A stretch of 64,000 bases of DNA from Henckelia pumila. Taxonomy: Eukaryota; Streptophyta; Magnoliopsida; Lamiales; Gesneriaceae. Position numbers and translations under genes: made by a program. This document shows positions 36,643 through 48,605 of the stretch, in pieces; the first letter of the stretch is position 1, and each line of letters starts with the position of its first letter. A model generated the notes under the pieces. It saw only the letters and a program-made list of their open reading frames with translations, was not told the origin of the DNA and did no database searches. The stretch spans positions 9,734,001 to 9,798,000 of the forward strand of contig NW_027331831.1 of the NCBI RefSeq assembly GCF_033568475.1, in the 5' to 3' direction.

Positions 36643-39600
36643 CTATAGCCAACTAGTCATACTACGTAGACCCATTGCTTCGCGATGTTTGTCAAACAAT
36701 GGTCCTGGCAAGGGCTTAGTAAGCGGATCAGCGATATTGTCTGCAGAGGCCACTCGTTCGACAGTGATGTCTCCTCTTTCCACAATCTCCCGGATGATGT
36801 GGTATTTTCTCAGTACGTGTTTGGATCTTTGATGAGACCTTGGTTCCTTTGCTTGAGCAATGGCACCCGTGTTGTCACAGTACACCGGGACTGGACCAAC
36901 AAATTCAGGAATGACGCCCAACTCTTGGACGAACTTCCTCATCCAAACGGCCTCTTTAGCAGCAGCTGATGCTGCAATGTATTCTGCCTCAGTGGTGGAA
37001 TCCGCTGTGGTGTCCTGCTTGGAACTCTTCCAAGAGACAGCACCGCCATTGAGCATGAACACAAATCCAGAGGTTGACTTCGAGTCATCCACGTCACTTT
37101 GGAAGCTAGAGTCGGTATAGCCTTCCAATTTCAGATCTCGTCCTCCATATACCATGAACATATTCTTAGTCCTTCGTAAGTACTTAAGAATGTCCTTCAC
37201 GGCTTTCCAATGCATTTGACCGGGATTAGCTTGATATCTGCTCGTGACACTCAGAGCAAATGCTACATCCGGTCTGGTAGATATCATCCCATACATGATA
37301 CTACCTATAGCTGACGCATATGGTACATGTGTCATATTCTCTATCTCTTCATCAGTCTTGGGACACATAGACTTGGATAGAGAAACTCCATGACACATGG
37401 GTAGATGTCCTCTCTTGGACCCATCCATTGAAAACCGTTTCAATATGGTGTCGATGTAGGTTGATTGAGTGAGTCCTATCATTCTCTTAGATCTATCTCT
37501 ATAGATCTGTATCCCAAGAATGTAGGATGCCTCACCCAAATCCTTCATCGAGAATCTACCTGATAACCATATCTTTGTTGACTGTAACATCCCTACATCA
37601 TTTCCAATGAGTAGGATGTCATCAACATAAAGTACTAAGAATGTCACAGCATCCTTAACTACTTTCTTGTACACGCACGGTTCCTCCGGGTTCTTGATGA
37701 AACCAAAATCTTTTATTGTTTCATCAAATTTCTGGTTCCAACTTCTTGATGCTTGTTTTAGACCATAAATTGATCTCTGAAGCTTGCATACCTTATGCTC
37801 GCTTTCCATGGATGTGAACCCCTCTGGCTGCTTCATATAGATTTCTTCCTTAATGTCTCCATTAAGAAAAGCAGTCTTCACATCCATTTGCCATATCTCA
37901 TAGTCATACCATGCAGCTATGGCAATAAGGATTCTTATGGACTTGAACATTGCAACTGGTGAAAAGGTTTCATCATAGTCAACTCCTTGTCTTTGAGTGT
38001 AACCTTTCGCCACCAATCACGCCTTGTAGGTCAATACCTTACCATCAGGCCCAAGCTTTCTCTTGTAGATCCATTTACACCCTATTGGAACAATTCCATC
38101 AGGAGGATCTACTAAAGACCAAACTTGGTTTGTATGCATTGAATCCAATTCAGACTGCATAGCTTCAAGCCATAAATTTGAATCCGCATCAGAAATTGCT
38201 TCCTTGAAGTTTTCTGGATCACATCCAATGTCGGGTTCATCTTGATCCCCTTCAAGAAGAAGACCATATCGAACAGGAGGTCTAGAAGTCCTCTCGGATC
38301 TTCTAGGTTCAGGCGTGTCTAGTAATGGTTCCTGAGGCGTAGGATCGTTATTTTGTATTTCGGGTTCTTCTCGAACTTCTTCGAGTTCCATCATCTCGCC
38401 TTTCTTATCCAATAAGAACTCCTTCTCCAAGAAGGTGGCATTCCTAGAAACAAACACTTTTGTTTCAGCAGGATAATAGAAATAATATCCGATTGAATTC
38501 TTCGGATACCCTACAAAATAACATAAGCTGGATCGACTATCCAACTTATCTCCCACTGTCCGCTTCACGTAAGCAGGACATCCCCAAATCCTCAAGTACG
38601 AATACTTAGGAGCTTTGCCATTCCATAACTCGTATGGTGTTTTGTCCACTGCTTTAGTGTGGACGTTGTTCAACAACAATACCGCCGTTTCAAGCGCATA
38701 GCCCCAAAACGAAGGTGGAAGCTCAGTGAAGCTCATCATGGATCGAACCATGTCCAACAAAGTTCGATTACGACGCTCCGATACACCATTCAGCTGTGGT
38801 GTCATAGGAGGAGTCCACTGAGAGAGAATCCCATTCTCTTTTAGATAGTCCAAAAACTCGGTACTTAAGTATTCTCCACCTCGATCCGATCGTAGTGCTT
38901 TAATACTTTTACCTAGCTTGTTTTCTACTTCAGCCTTGAATTCTTTGAACTTTTCAAATGCTTCAGACTTATATTTCATTAAATATAAATACCCATACCT
39001 TGAATAATCGTCAGTAAAGGTAATGAAGTAGGTGTGGCCATATTGAGTCCCAACTCTAAATGGTCCACAAACATCTGTATGGATCAAATCCAACAGATTT
39101 TGACTACGCTCAGGTTTCCCCTTAAAAGGAGATTTAGTCATTTTCCCTTTTAGGCAGGATTCACAAGTAGGTAGAGAGTTAATATCAGACATATCAAACA
39201 TGCCCTCTCCCACTAGCTTGTTCATCCTCCTTGAGGAAATATGACCTAGTCTAGCGTGCCAAAGGTTTGCCGGGTTTTTACTATCGATTTTCCTTTTGTT
39301 TGTTGTCGCCGGTTTATCAATATAATTTATTGGAACGTCTTTTAGTTTTAAGTTGTATAGATCGTTTTCAAGTTGTCCATTTCCAATCAAACATTCATTC
39401 TTGTAAATATTGCAAATCCCATTCACAAAATTGCAAGAATAACCATCTCTATCTAGCATAGAAACAGAAATAATGTTTTTAATTAAATCCGGAACAAATA
39501 AAACATCTCTTAAAAATAACTTAAAACCATTCTGCAAAATTAAACAAACATCTCCAATGGCTGTAGCTTCAACTCTGGAACCATTCCCGAGCCTCAGCTG

Positions 39601-40557
39601 GGTCTCACCCATTCTAAGCCTGCGACTTCTTGTCATCACCTGCAAATCATTGCAAATGTGAGATCCACATCCGGTATCCAATACCCAAGAAGTAGTATTA
39701 AGTGAAATGTTTATTTCAATATAGAACATACCCTTTGCAGTTCCCAACTGCTCTAGATATTCCTTGCAGTTGCGCTTCCAATGACCGGGCTTCTTGCAGT
39801 AATGGCAAACATCCTTGGATTTTCCATTGTTTGAAGCCTTTGTCTTGTGCTTCTTCTCGGGCTCGACTTTCTTGGGTGGGGCAGAACGTTTCTTGCCCTT
39901 CATACTTGGCCCCTTCTTAGCAGAAGATGAGGAGCCCACCAAGAAAGCTGGCTTATCCTTCTTTAGTGTGGATTCATATGTCACAAGCATATTGACCATC
40001 TCTTCAAGGGTGGCCTCTATCTTGTTCATATTAAAATTTACCACAAATCCGTCAAACGAAGAAGGAAGAGACAGAAGCAGTAAATCCACGTTGAGTTCAT
40101 GCTCCAACACCAAATCAAGGGTCGCTAACTTTTGTATGAGCCAAATCACTCGTACCCCATGATCACGGACCGAAGTCCCTTCACGCATGCGACACGTCAT
40201 CAGCTCCTTAACAGTAGCGAACCTTTCAGCCCTCGATTGAGCCCCAAAAAGTTCCTTGAGTTGAGCGTGAATGTCAGCAGCATTCACGGTGTCCTCAAAT
40301 CGCCTCTGGAGTTCATCAGACATCGAGGCTTGCATATAGCATTTGGTCTTGATGTCATGGTCCCACCATGCATCAAGTTTGGCCAATTCCTCCGGACTTA
40401 CGTCAGCTGGTGCTTCCTTCGGAGGTGATTTCTCTAACACGTAGAGCATCTTCTCCGAAGTCAAGACAATCTTCAACTTCCGGAACCATTCCGTATAGTT
40501 TGCGCCAGTTAACTTGTTTTGTTCGAGGATCGAGAATAAAGGATTACGCGAATTCAT
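36643..40557 (-). pseudogene. Copia gag-pol polyprotein, single nonsense codon
   Basis: 1304 codons from ATG at 40557 to TAG at 36643, interrupted only by TGA at 38019-38017 within the YKARLVAKG motif (CGA to TGA, a CpG transition). Order: gag (residues 1-240), zinc knuckle CHYCKKPGHWKRNC (about 255), protease WVLDTGCGSHICND (about 295), integrase zinc domain (HARLGH ... CESCLKGK), integrase core with HTDVCGPF, SDRGGEYLS and NGVSERRNRT, RT with MDVKTAFLNGD and catalytic YVDDILLIGND, and RNase H with TDSSFQSDVDD and STTEAEYIAA. The element is otherwise structurally complete; other copies in the genome may be active. Confidence 0.93.
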
Positions 40558-42413
40558 CGTATGAAATACTGAAAAGAAAAACAGACATATATCAATGATT
40601 GTTTAAGCAATTTACTAAGACATAAAATAGGCGAAATTTAATTTTATGAATCTCACTCCCACTATTTTAACGATTTCACTACCCTCTAGTGAAAACGGGA
40701 AACTTTTTCCTTAGTGAGAACATGGAGTCCAATTGACAAACTTATGGTCCCGAATAATATCAGCCAACCATAATTCTCAAAAGGTAGAGCCCAATTGCTT
40801 CCAAAGCAACCCCCATGTGTTTACCTCATGTCCAATAAGGGCCCAATAATATGACGCCGTTTAAAGTGACATGTCAAGATGACCCATCAATATTAAGTTG
40901 TGATGGACGGTCGCCATGTGGATCCCCCAATAATATGAGCCGATCCCATGGGAGTTCTACCCAACTTACAACATTTGTCGATCCAATGTACAGCTTTCCG
41001 ACGAACGGGCCCCCCCAATAATATGAGCCGGACCGTATCCGCGGGTAGCATCACATACATTGACCGTTGATGGAAGGTAGGAACATTTAAACAAATTCAA
41101 ATTTCCTTTATTTATCTTGATATCAATTTTAAATCATATTTAAAATGAGGGATTTTTAATTATGAAAATTTGTCTCATCATTTTTCAATTTATTGTATGC
41201 TTGCCGGATTCATACAATTATGTCTAAAACATGCATACAATCATAATATCATATATTATATATAGGATGATCGATTCCATTTCTAATTGACTCGTGGTTG
41301 CCAATCACGAGTCTTAGTCCAATCCTAGGTAATATGCAGTATGCAATGCAATCCTATTACATTAGCTTCCAATTTACATTTCTTCGTCTTTATTGTCTGC
41401 TGGGCCCACCATCTTCAAATCTTGATCTCCCACTAAATCTAATGTATTTACAATAAATAGCAATGACAAGTAGGGGATACATTTTAGGGGTGGGAACGGG
41501 CCATAAACCAAGCCCACTTTTATTACATATGACATTCATATTGGGCCATAAACCAGGCCCATTAATAAAACCAACAACAATAAAACAAATGTAAATTCCT
41601 AACATACACCTACAAAATTGGTCATGGCAATCGATCATCCTTATCCAATAACATTTAATTCAAAATTAATTTATTGGATATCATGCATATGGCAATTTAA
41701 ATTTAAACAGGATAAAATCATATTTTATATATAAAATCATATTTTACATATAAAATCATATTTTACCTTTTATTAAATAAAATCATATTTTATCTACAGA
41801 ATCTAATTTTATAGATAAAATCATATTTTACTTAATATATACATAAGATCAAATCTTATCATCAATTGTACCAAAAATAATTGATTTCAAAATTCAATTT
41901 AAGGATAAAATATTAAAATTTTCCAAAAATTCAAATTTATCCAAAAATCAATTTTAAAATTTTCGGACTCGAACAATTCGATCCGATGCCTCGTGAACCA
42001 ATCAAAAACAATTTTTGACCGGACCAAAAATAAAATTTTAACACATTAAAATTAATTTAAATAAAAAAATAATTTTTCCCGCGGGCCGCCCGGGACACTC
42101 CCGGGCCGGCCCGCAACCGTGGGCGCGGGCCGGGGCAGCCCGGCTGCCCCTTTAGGGCAGCGACAATCGGCGCCCTGGCGGCGCCGTGCGCTGCCCTGGG
42201 CGGCGCCGAGCGTCGCCCCTGGGCGGCGCCGAGCGCTGCGCTGCGCTGCCCTGGCGGCGCTGAGCGCCGCCCGGGGCAGCGACCGTCGCTGCCCGGGTTT
42301 TGCCCGAAAAAAATTTTTTTTTTTTATTTAAAATATTTATTTTGTTTTAAAAAACCAAGACTCAAAAATTTTTGTACAATCGATTAATTTAATCGTTTGA
42401 TCTGAGCAACCTG
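40558..42413 (-). other. Copia leader region (PBS to gag start)
   Basis: Untranslated leader of about 1.86 kb. It contains three dispersed CAATAATATGA(G/C)(C/G)CG motifs (about 40843, 40927, 41014), repeated TAAAATCATATTTTA blocks at 41715-41835 and a strongly GC-rich block at 42078-42305. No convincing ORF. Confidence 0.65.
42078..42305. repeat. GC-rich low-complexity block in copia leader
   Basis: Iterated GGCGGCGC, GCGCTGCCCTGG and GGGGCAGC motifs with many local palindromes, flanked by AT-rich DNA and poly(T). Its position, about 110 nt from the primer site, suggests a structured RNA leader (packaging or translation role); this is inference. Confidence 0.6.
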
Positions 42414-42425
42414 GCTCTGATACCA
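42414..42425 (-). other. Copia primer binding site (initiator Met tRNA)
   Basis: Minus-strand TGGTATCAGAGC, 1 nt from the 5' LTR at 42427. Confidence 0.9.
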
Positions 42426-42426
42426 C

Positions 42427-44290
42427 TGTTGGAAAACGCGGCTCTCAGATCAATCACGATTGATACCCGGTGCAGCGGAAGTTTAAAAATTTTATTATGG
42501 AACAATTCCATATTGTGGGTATCAACCGTTCAACGATTAAATTATAAGTGTGTGTAAAATTTAAATAACAATTATTAAATTTTACCTTCAATCTCGAATC
42601 GAGATTATTGGACTCCAACAGATTTCTCTGCTCTTGTTGTCTCTCCCTGGAACCGATGAACTCCTTCAATCAGGTCTACGAATGGAGGTTTAATCCCTCT
42701 GATAGATTGCACTAGAAAATCTATCAGAAGTTTTCTGCGAAGAGAATAACGAATTTGATTCGCTTATTCCAGACTGCAATTCAAAATCACAAACCGGAAT
42801 TTCTCTGACAGAGAGAGGGAGGGGTCGGCCGAAATATTCTTGAGAGGAGGCTAGGGTTTCGAAATTTTGCTCTCAAAATTATGACCAGTTGTGTCTAATT
42901 TCTGTACTGCAATAACTTATTTATAATGCAGGCCACTAACACCTTAGGGCCCATTAGTCATAAGTTGAGGCCCGACAAGCAAAGCCCGCATGTTCAGAAA
43001 TTAATATAAAATTCATCGTGACTCCGATTGATAAACCGATTTTACCAATGTGCACAGAAACCATTTCTGCACATTTTAAAGTCAAGATAAATTTTCCTGA
43101 ATCCGAATTCAGTGGTTTCCAAAAATGTACATCCCTATGTCATTTTAGGAAATCCTACTCCCTTACTCTTATTTAAGAAGTCCAACTTCTTTATTCATTA
43201 AATTTAACTCTTTAAATTTAACTATCTCAACGGGGATTAAAAACTCCATTACACTGTGTGACCCTCAATGGTTCAGGGATACAGCTAGCCGTGGGCTCAC
43301 AACTCCTTGTGACTCGGAACAACGATTTCCGACTTGCCCAACGAATCATGGTAAAGCGCCTAGCAACATCGCCCCATGATTCCCTAGGTATCACTGATAG
43401 TGCCTACAAGAACCAGTAGATTTTGGTTCGCGTACAGTACGGTCCCTTCATCCATATATCCCGATCGAATCAACAACCATTGGTATATCGAGAGTCGCTC
43501 AAGATTCGATAACTATGCAATACATCTTGAAGATCAAATTAGTGACATCGCATGTGCTACTAAGAAACCATTTCTTAAATCACATCAAGTACTCTGGCCA
43601 GAGATTCGTCACACTAATATCTCCTCAGATCGCATAGGATATCCACACTCGCAAGTATGTGGTGAATCCTTGACAACAATGCATCGACTCCTATATGTGT
43701 TGTAACTGTACCCAATCCCGACACCTGATGACCCCCATAGAGTCGGTAAACGAGTCAAAGCACAGTACTAGCATATAGAGTCTCCATGATGTTTCAAGTA
43801 GTAAGGACTAATGGTGTACAACCAAAACCGCGGACTTTATCCACTCGATAAGTGATAACCACTTGGAAAGTCCGGATAGGGTAGTTCGATTATTCATCCT
43901 ATGAATATCCATTTGCATGCTTCGAACATCTCCATGTTCCCTACCAATGAAACGTGGTACTCCGCATCGCAAATGCTAGTCTCAAACTCGAGCGATCCTT
44001 ATCCTTATTATCGGACGGCTCAATTGACTAGGAACAGTTTAGAATATACAGTGACTATAAGATGTATTTCATGATAGACATCCCCATGTTCTACCACATC
44101 TTACATACACTATAGTATATTCAAGGTCTTTATCAAAACAACAATAGTATATCACAATATAACAATATGAAGAAAGATAAAGTCATTGCCATTAATAAAA
44201 TTGTAAATTACATTAAACAAAAGATCGTTTGTACAAAGAGTCATCAAAGCCCATAGCCACAAGTTGGCTCACTGGGCACCCACTCTTTCA
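42427..44290 (-). repeat. Copia 5' LTR
   Basis: 1864 bp, same ends as the 3' LTR. TATA box (minus strand) at 42916-42927. Differences I can see from the 3' LTR are single bases near 42500, 42677, 42792, 43121 and 44201. Confidence 0.93.
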
Positions 44291-44295
44291 TTTGC

Positions 44296-45146
44296 TGTGC
44301 GACCGTCCTCTTCCCATCACGGCTGCATCACCGTCACTTGTTTTCTCCGAGATCTGCTGCGCGGCTATCACTAGTTCTTTTCCAAGATTCGTGCGCCGCT
44401 GCCTGCATATCCTTTGGTCCGCCGTCGCCGCCTCTTCTCCTCCTTCCGCCGCTTTTTCTTTTCCAGCCCTGCATCGTCGCCACGCCGCCGCACCTAGCTG
44501 TCGATCGGTGATGGGATGAAGGTCCTTGGAGATGGTGGGGATGATTGGATAGATAGGGCATATTTACACACCATAGACTCATACATTCCAAATACACATA
44601 TTCACGTTGGAAGAGGAGAGAGGGAGATAAAATTTTTCCTTATAATATAACAATTAAAAGCACGTGAAGGAAAAGTGATTAATACCTGCCATAGGATTAT
44701 TTTGACCCTTGCTTTAATTTTCGAACACAAGCACTCAAATACTGCAAGAGAAAAATAATTTCACGTTAGTAGGTTATGATGAAACCATACTGTGCTGCTG
44801 AATTTATAATGACTGTAGTTGATAGCGTTCTACTGGATTTCTAAAAATATTATTAGAATTCTATTGGGATTCGACAATTAATATTCTGGTAGGATTTTGA
44901 TTCCTATCCAATTACACTGTAATTATTATTATTTTGCCAGGATTTTAATTTCATGGCGTCACAGTCCTACTACGGTTTCTCCATCCAGGTTGATCCCCCC
45001 GACATGACCGAGCAGGTCGATCCCCGTAATTTTCGCAGTGGCTCATAATATTCGTTCTCGGCAATTAAATTTCTGGCAATACTCCAATAAAAAATCTACT
45101 CTCGGTCCTCTCAATACGCGCGACACGCCCGAGAGTGGGGGGCCTA
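44296..45146. other. Tat 3' region to polypurine tract
   Basis: Continues the GC-rich stretch cut by copia (44296-44520, with CGCCGC-type repeats), then AT-rich DNA. It ends with purine tract GAGAGTGGGGGGCC (45131-45144) next to the 3' LTR. No supported gene. Confidence 0.6.
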
Positions 45147-45581
45147 TGATAGGTTACACCTAAAAATTCAACTGGGCTTGAGCCCAATCATGAAGGTACA
45201 CTCCAAATATTTGTGAGGTCCAAGCTTATTTAAATATTATATATATTTAATTCAAGCAGGCCCTGAATTCTACAAAAGCCCATAAGAGGCTCGAGCCCGT
45301 GAAACACTCCGAATATCTATAAATAGCTCAAGTCACCTCATTATTAAGGTACACAGTTTTTTAAGCACTATATCGCTCTACTCTCGATTATTATTCCTTG
45401 AGTAATAACTGACTTGAGCGTCGGAGTGCCTTCGCCGGGAACCCTCCCGGCTCCTCTGATTTTGTTTTGTGACGTAGGAACAACCCACCGAAGATCTCCA
45501 CCGGGAACATACAAGGATCTGTTGATACTCCGAACTTTGCGGAAGCAATGTGTCATATACAAGTGATTTTTGGCTTCATCA
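45147..45581 (+). repeat. Tat 3' LTR
   Basis: 435 bp, nearly identical to 25800-26234 (two visible substitutions). Confidence 0.93.
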
Positions 45582-47413
45582 CTTATAATAACGAGATAGA
45601 GTCAAAACTGCAATAAAGATTTTTCTCTCAAGACTAACTCTGAATTTGCTGATCCACACAAACTCTGTCCTTCTAACTGCTTCTTCAATCCGTATCTGCT
45701 CAACTGTACAAACACAACTGAAATGGTTTGGCTATGGGGCTGCTACTCTATTCGGTCATACTCTGAATCAGTCATCTCAAGCAACTTGTCATCTCAACCA
45801 ATCCAATCTCATCAGCTAAAGAGCAAAAGAAATTCTGATCTGGTAACCCAACAACGAGAATCTAGTGATAATCTGCATCAAAGGACGGAAAACATTACGT
45901 GAAAACTAGAAAGAGACAGAATGAAACAAGTCTGTAGGATAGATCGTCCATCATCTCCGGACTCTAATGATATTCAAACAATCTCAGAGACGATTTATCT
46001 CTCTTCTCATTTCTGAAAAATCTTTCTAAAATTCGGAGTCTTCAGAATTATTCGATCTTTTCGATCAAAATACAAAAGTCTGCATCTAAAATCTGAATAC
46101 TTCGACCGCTAAGTCCAAGTCCTCTTTATTCTTGACACACAATCGTCAATCAAAGAGAAATACCGGTAGTAGATAAAATAAAAAAACATATCTTTTCGCT
46201 TAGAGCAACAGCTGCTGCATTCGATATCTTCGGAAAGAAAGGATTTCCAATCAGAAATTCCTCAGTACTTCTAATCATCTTCTCTTTCTTATACTCAGTC
46301 TGTACGGCAAAAAAGATTATTACTACAGCTTCCAACATCAGGGAAGATTATGGAAATTTCCACATAAGAAAAGCGATACAGATCTTCTAATCAATAAGAT
46401 CGCGACGAGATCAAAGTCCTGATTCAGACATTGAGTCTCGAGCGTCTTCAGCTGTCTCAATGCTCAGGCTAATAATTGATTCTTCCAAACACGAATAAGC
46501 CTCAAATCTCAATAAGAATAAATGCAAAGCACCTTAAGGTATTCAATACAGAAGAATAAATAATTCGGAAGCGCTGGTCAATCTCTTATTCAAATCTATA
46601 CGAACTGGTCTCATAAGATTAAATCCAGACATAAGAATACCTCATGCTGAGTAATCGGCTTACGAACGATAAGAATTTCTCACAGAATCTGCGATAGGAC
46701 TCAAACATCTTCAAATTCTAGGTAAAGACGTCGATACAGATCAATTAGTATTGTCCCGATCTTGAGGTGATCAACAGAAATTCCACCTCCAGATAACATG
46801 GTTGAGAAAATCAACTCAAATCAATCAAAATTTCGACGTCGGTAAAATAGCATAACACTGCTCGGCATGCAATCAGCGATCATCAACCAAGAATCTAAAA
46901 GATCAGTACAACTCTTCAAACGGATGTGAAATCCACCGATCGAATACTTACGAATTCATCTAACATCTCTGATAGGTTCAGTTCAAAGGGTCTATAAAAC
47001 TGAAGCCGAGTTTACAATTCAAATGGTACTACAACAAAATCAAAGCGGTCATAACTCATTCCGAATCCACTCTTCCATACCTCTTTCCTACTAACTCCCA
47101 ACTGATGATGTCTGATCTCAAGTCGTTGCTGAAATTATCCTCATAAATCAGAGGCAATCTCGGAATCTCATCTGGCAATACCAGCAAACTCTCTAACCAT
47201 TGATTAATCAACTAATTCGGGCTATATACTAGGACCTCAACTTATACAAAGAGAATTCCTCCGTACAACTTCGAAATTAAGCGGTCACACGACAGACGAT
47301 AGAAACTACGAAATGCAAAAGCTCAAAAAGGCGGAGGATGCATCATAGTAATATCCTTAGTTAAGAAATACGGAGCGTAACAGAACTATCAGAATAAGAG
47401 CATAAAATCATAC

Positions 47414-48209
47414 TCAACAATTACCCGCTGTGTCATCATCGGGTGCAACACAAGTCTGCGGATCCTCATTGAGAGCAAGATTCAGCGTCTGCTGAATCGG
47501 AGGTTGATTCATGATCGCAGAGCCTCTAGGCCGATTCTGGTGCGGCGGTTGAAATGAGTGAACTACACGAGCTTGTCCCTCATGTTGAACCATCGGTCTA
47601 AAAGAACTCCCCGACTGAGACCCAAATGTATAACGCTGAGGACATCTCCTAGCAAAGTGTCCTGGCAGATGGCAGATGGCAGATATTGCAGCATCCAGAA
47701 ATTCCAAGACAATGCTCGCTGAGGTGTTGACCTCCACAGTTATTGCAAGATACACCGGAAGATCCTGAACTATGTCCAGAACCAGACTGTTTCGATCTGC
47801 TGGAGCTAGAAGAACTACTCCCATACTTCTTGAATGATTGTCCTCTCGGTTGCAAAATACCTCAAGTGGTACTTCCTCTGTACACGGTCGGTTTTTGGAA
47901 CGAAATCTGCCTAAGAAATTCAGCTTTGAACAAACTCCACAAAACAACCAAACCTTGATTCTCTAATGCCTTCTTCCTAGAAATCCGCCAACTTTTGGCA
48001 GTCTCTTGCAGTTGGTACATAACTAACCGAATTCTACGGTAATCGTTGTATTCCAGAGAATCAAATAACTGGTCGATTTCTTCTAACCAATTCACACATT
48101 CCACTGCACTCTCTGAACTTCTCAGGGTTGGGGGTTGAAAGGTCTGGAACCTCATCAACAAGGCTTCCATCAGCATTGGAGTAACGTCCATTCTTCGGTC
48201 GTAGAACAA
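47414..48209 (-). pseudogene. Gag pseudogene, array unit 3
   Basis: Same gag as units 1 and 2. An AGA to TGA change after RGSTT (near 47862) and a 7-bp tandem duplication (AGATGGC repeated, 47665-47685) that shifts the frame inside the zinc knuckle break it. One of the conserved Trp residues in SWWIS is Arg here. The downstream frame is open to DDDTAGNC-stop. Confidence 0.8.
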
Positions 48210-48588
48210 CCTCGTTCAATCGAATTTCGATACGAAATGTTCCTGTTCAAAATTTATCGAGGAACACATATTTCAAATTCGAGAGCATTAGGGCACAACA
48301 TCTCAATCTCAACTCAATCATCTCGTGTCCATAATCTCTATTCAATAATTTTATTCTATCTCAGAAATATTCAGTTGCAATTGAGAAATAATTACAGTGC
48401 ATATTCCAGATAATTCTTGCTTCACAAAATAAACCACAAAATCATGTCGTTCAAATGATCTTCACATAATAAAGCATGCTCGCATGGTATTTAAATAATT
48501 CAATTAAATAACTCAATCATATGCGAGAATTCAATTCATGCGGACTCGATCTACCCCGCTCACTCTAATTCATTCCAAGAAACTTATC

Positions 48589-48600
48589 GCTCTGATACCA
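48589..48600 (-). other. Primer binding site, array unit 3
   Basis: Minus-strand TGGTATCAGAGC, 5 nt from LTR 4. Confidence 0.88.
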
Positions 48601-48605
48601 CTTAA

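Larger units (their letters stand above)
34765..44290 (-). mobile_element. Young Ty1-copia retrotransposon
   Basis: Two 1864-bp LTRs (34765-36628, 42427-44290), TSD TTTGC (34760-34764, 44291-44295), initiator-Met primer site next to the right LTR and a purine tract next to the left LTR. The minus-strand polyprotein has the copia order protease, integrase, RT, RNase H. I see only about five differences between the LTRs, so insertion was very recent, after the Tat element it interrupts. A leader of nearly 1.9 kb separates the primer site from the start codon. The Tork/Angela group is my tentative lineage assignment. Confidence 0.93.
25800..45581 (+). mobile_element. Tat-lineage Ty3-gypsy retrotransposon (Retand-like)
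   Basis: LTRs of 435 bp at 25800-26234 and 45147-45581, TSD CTTAT (25795-25799, 45582-45586), and a primer site directly inside the left LTR. Without the copia insertion it is about 10.25 kb. Its polyprotein has both the usual RNase H and a second, archaeal-type RNase H before integrase, diagnostic of the Tat lineage. A long 3' region follows integrase and carries an antisense gene. Only two LTR differences are visible (25872-type A/G and a C/T near the end), so the insertion is recent. Confidence 0.92.

Noticed and set aside
42119..42331. GC-rich Ala/Arg ORF in the copia leader
   Set aside because: Low-complexity translation of GC repeats without family match.
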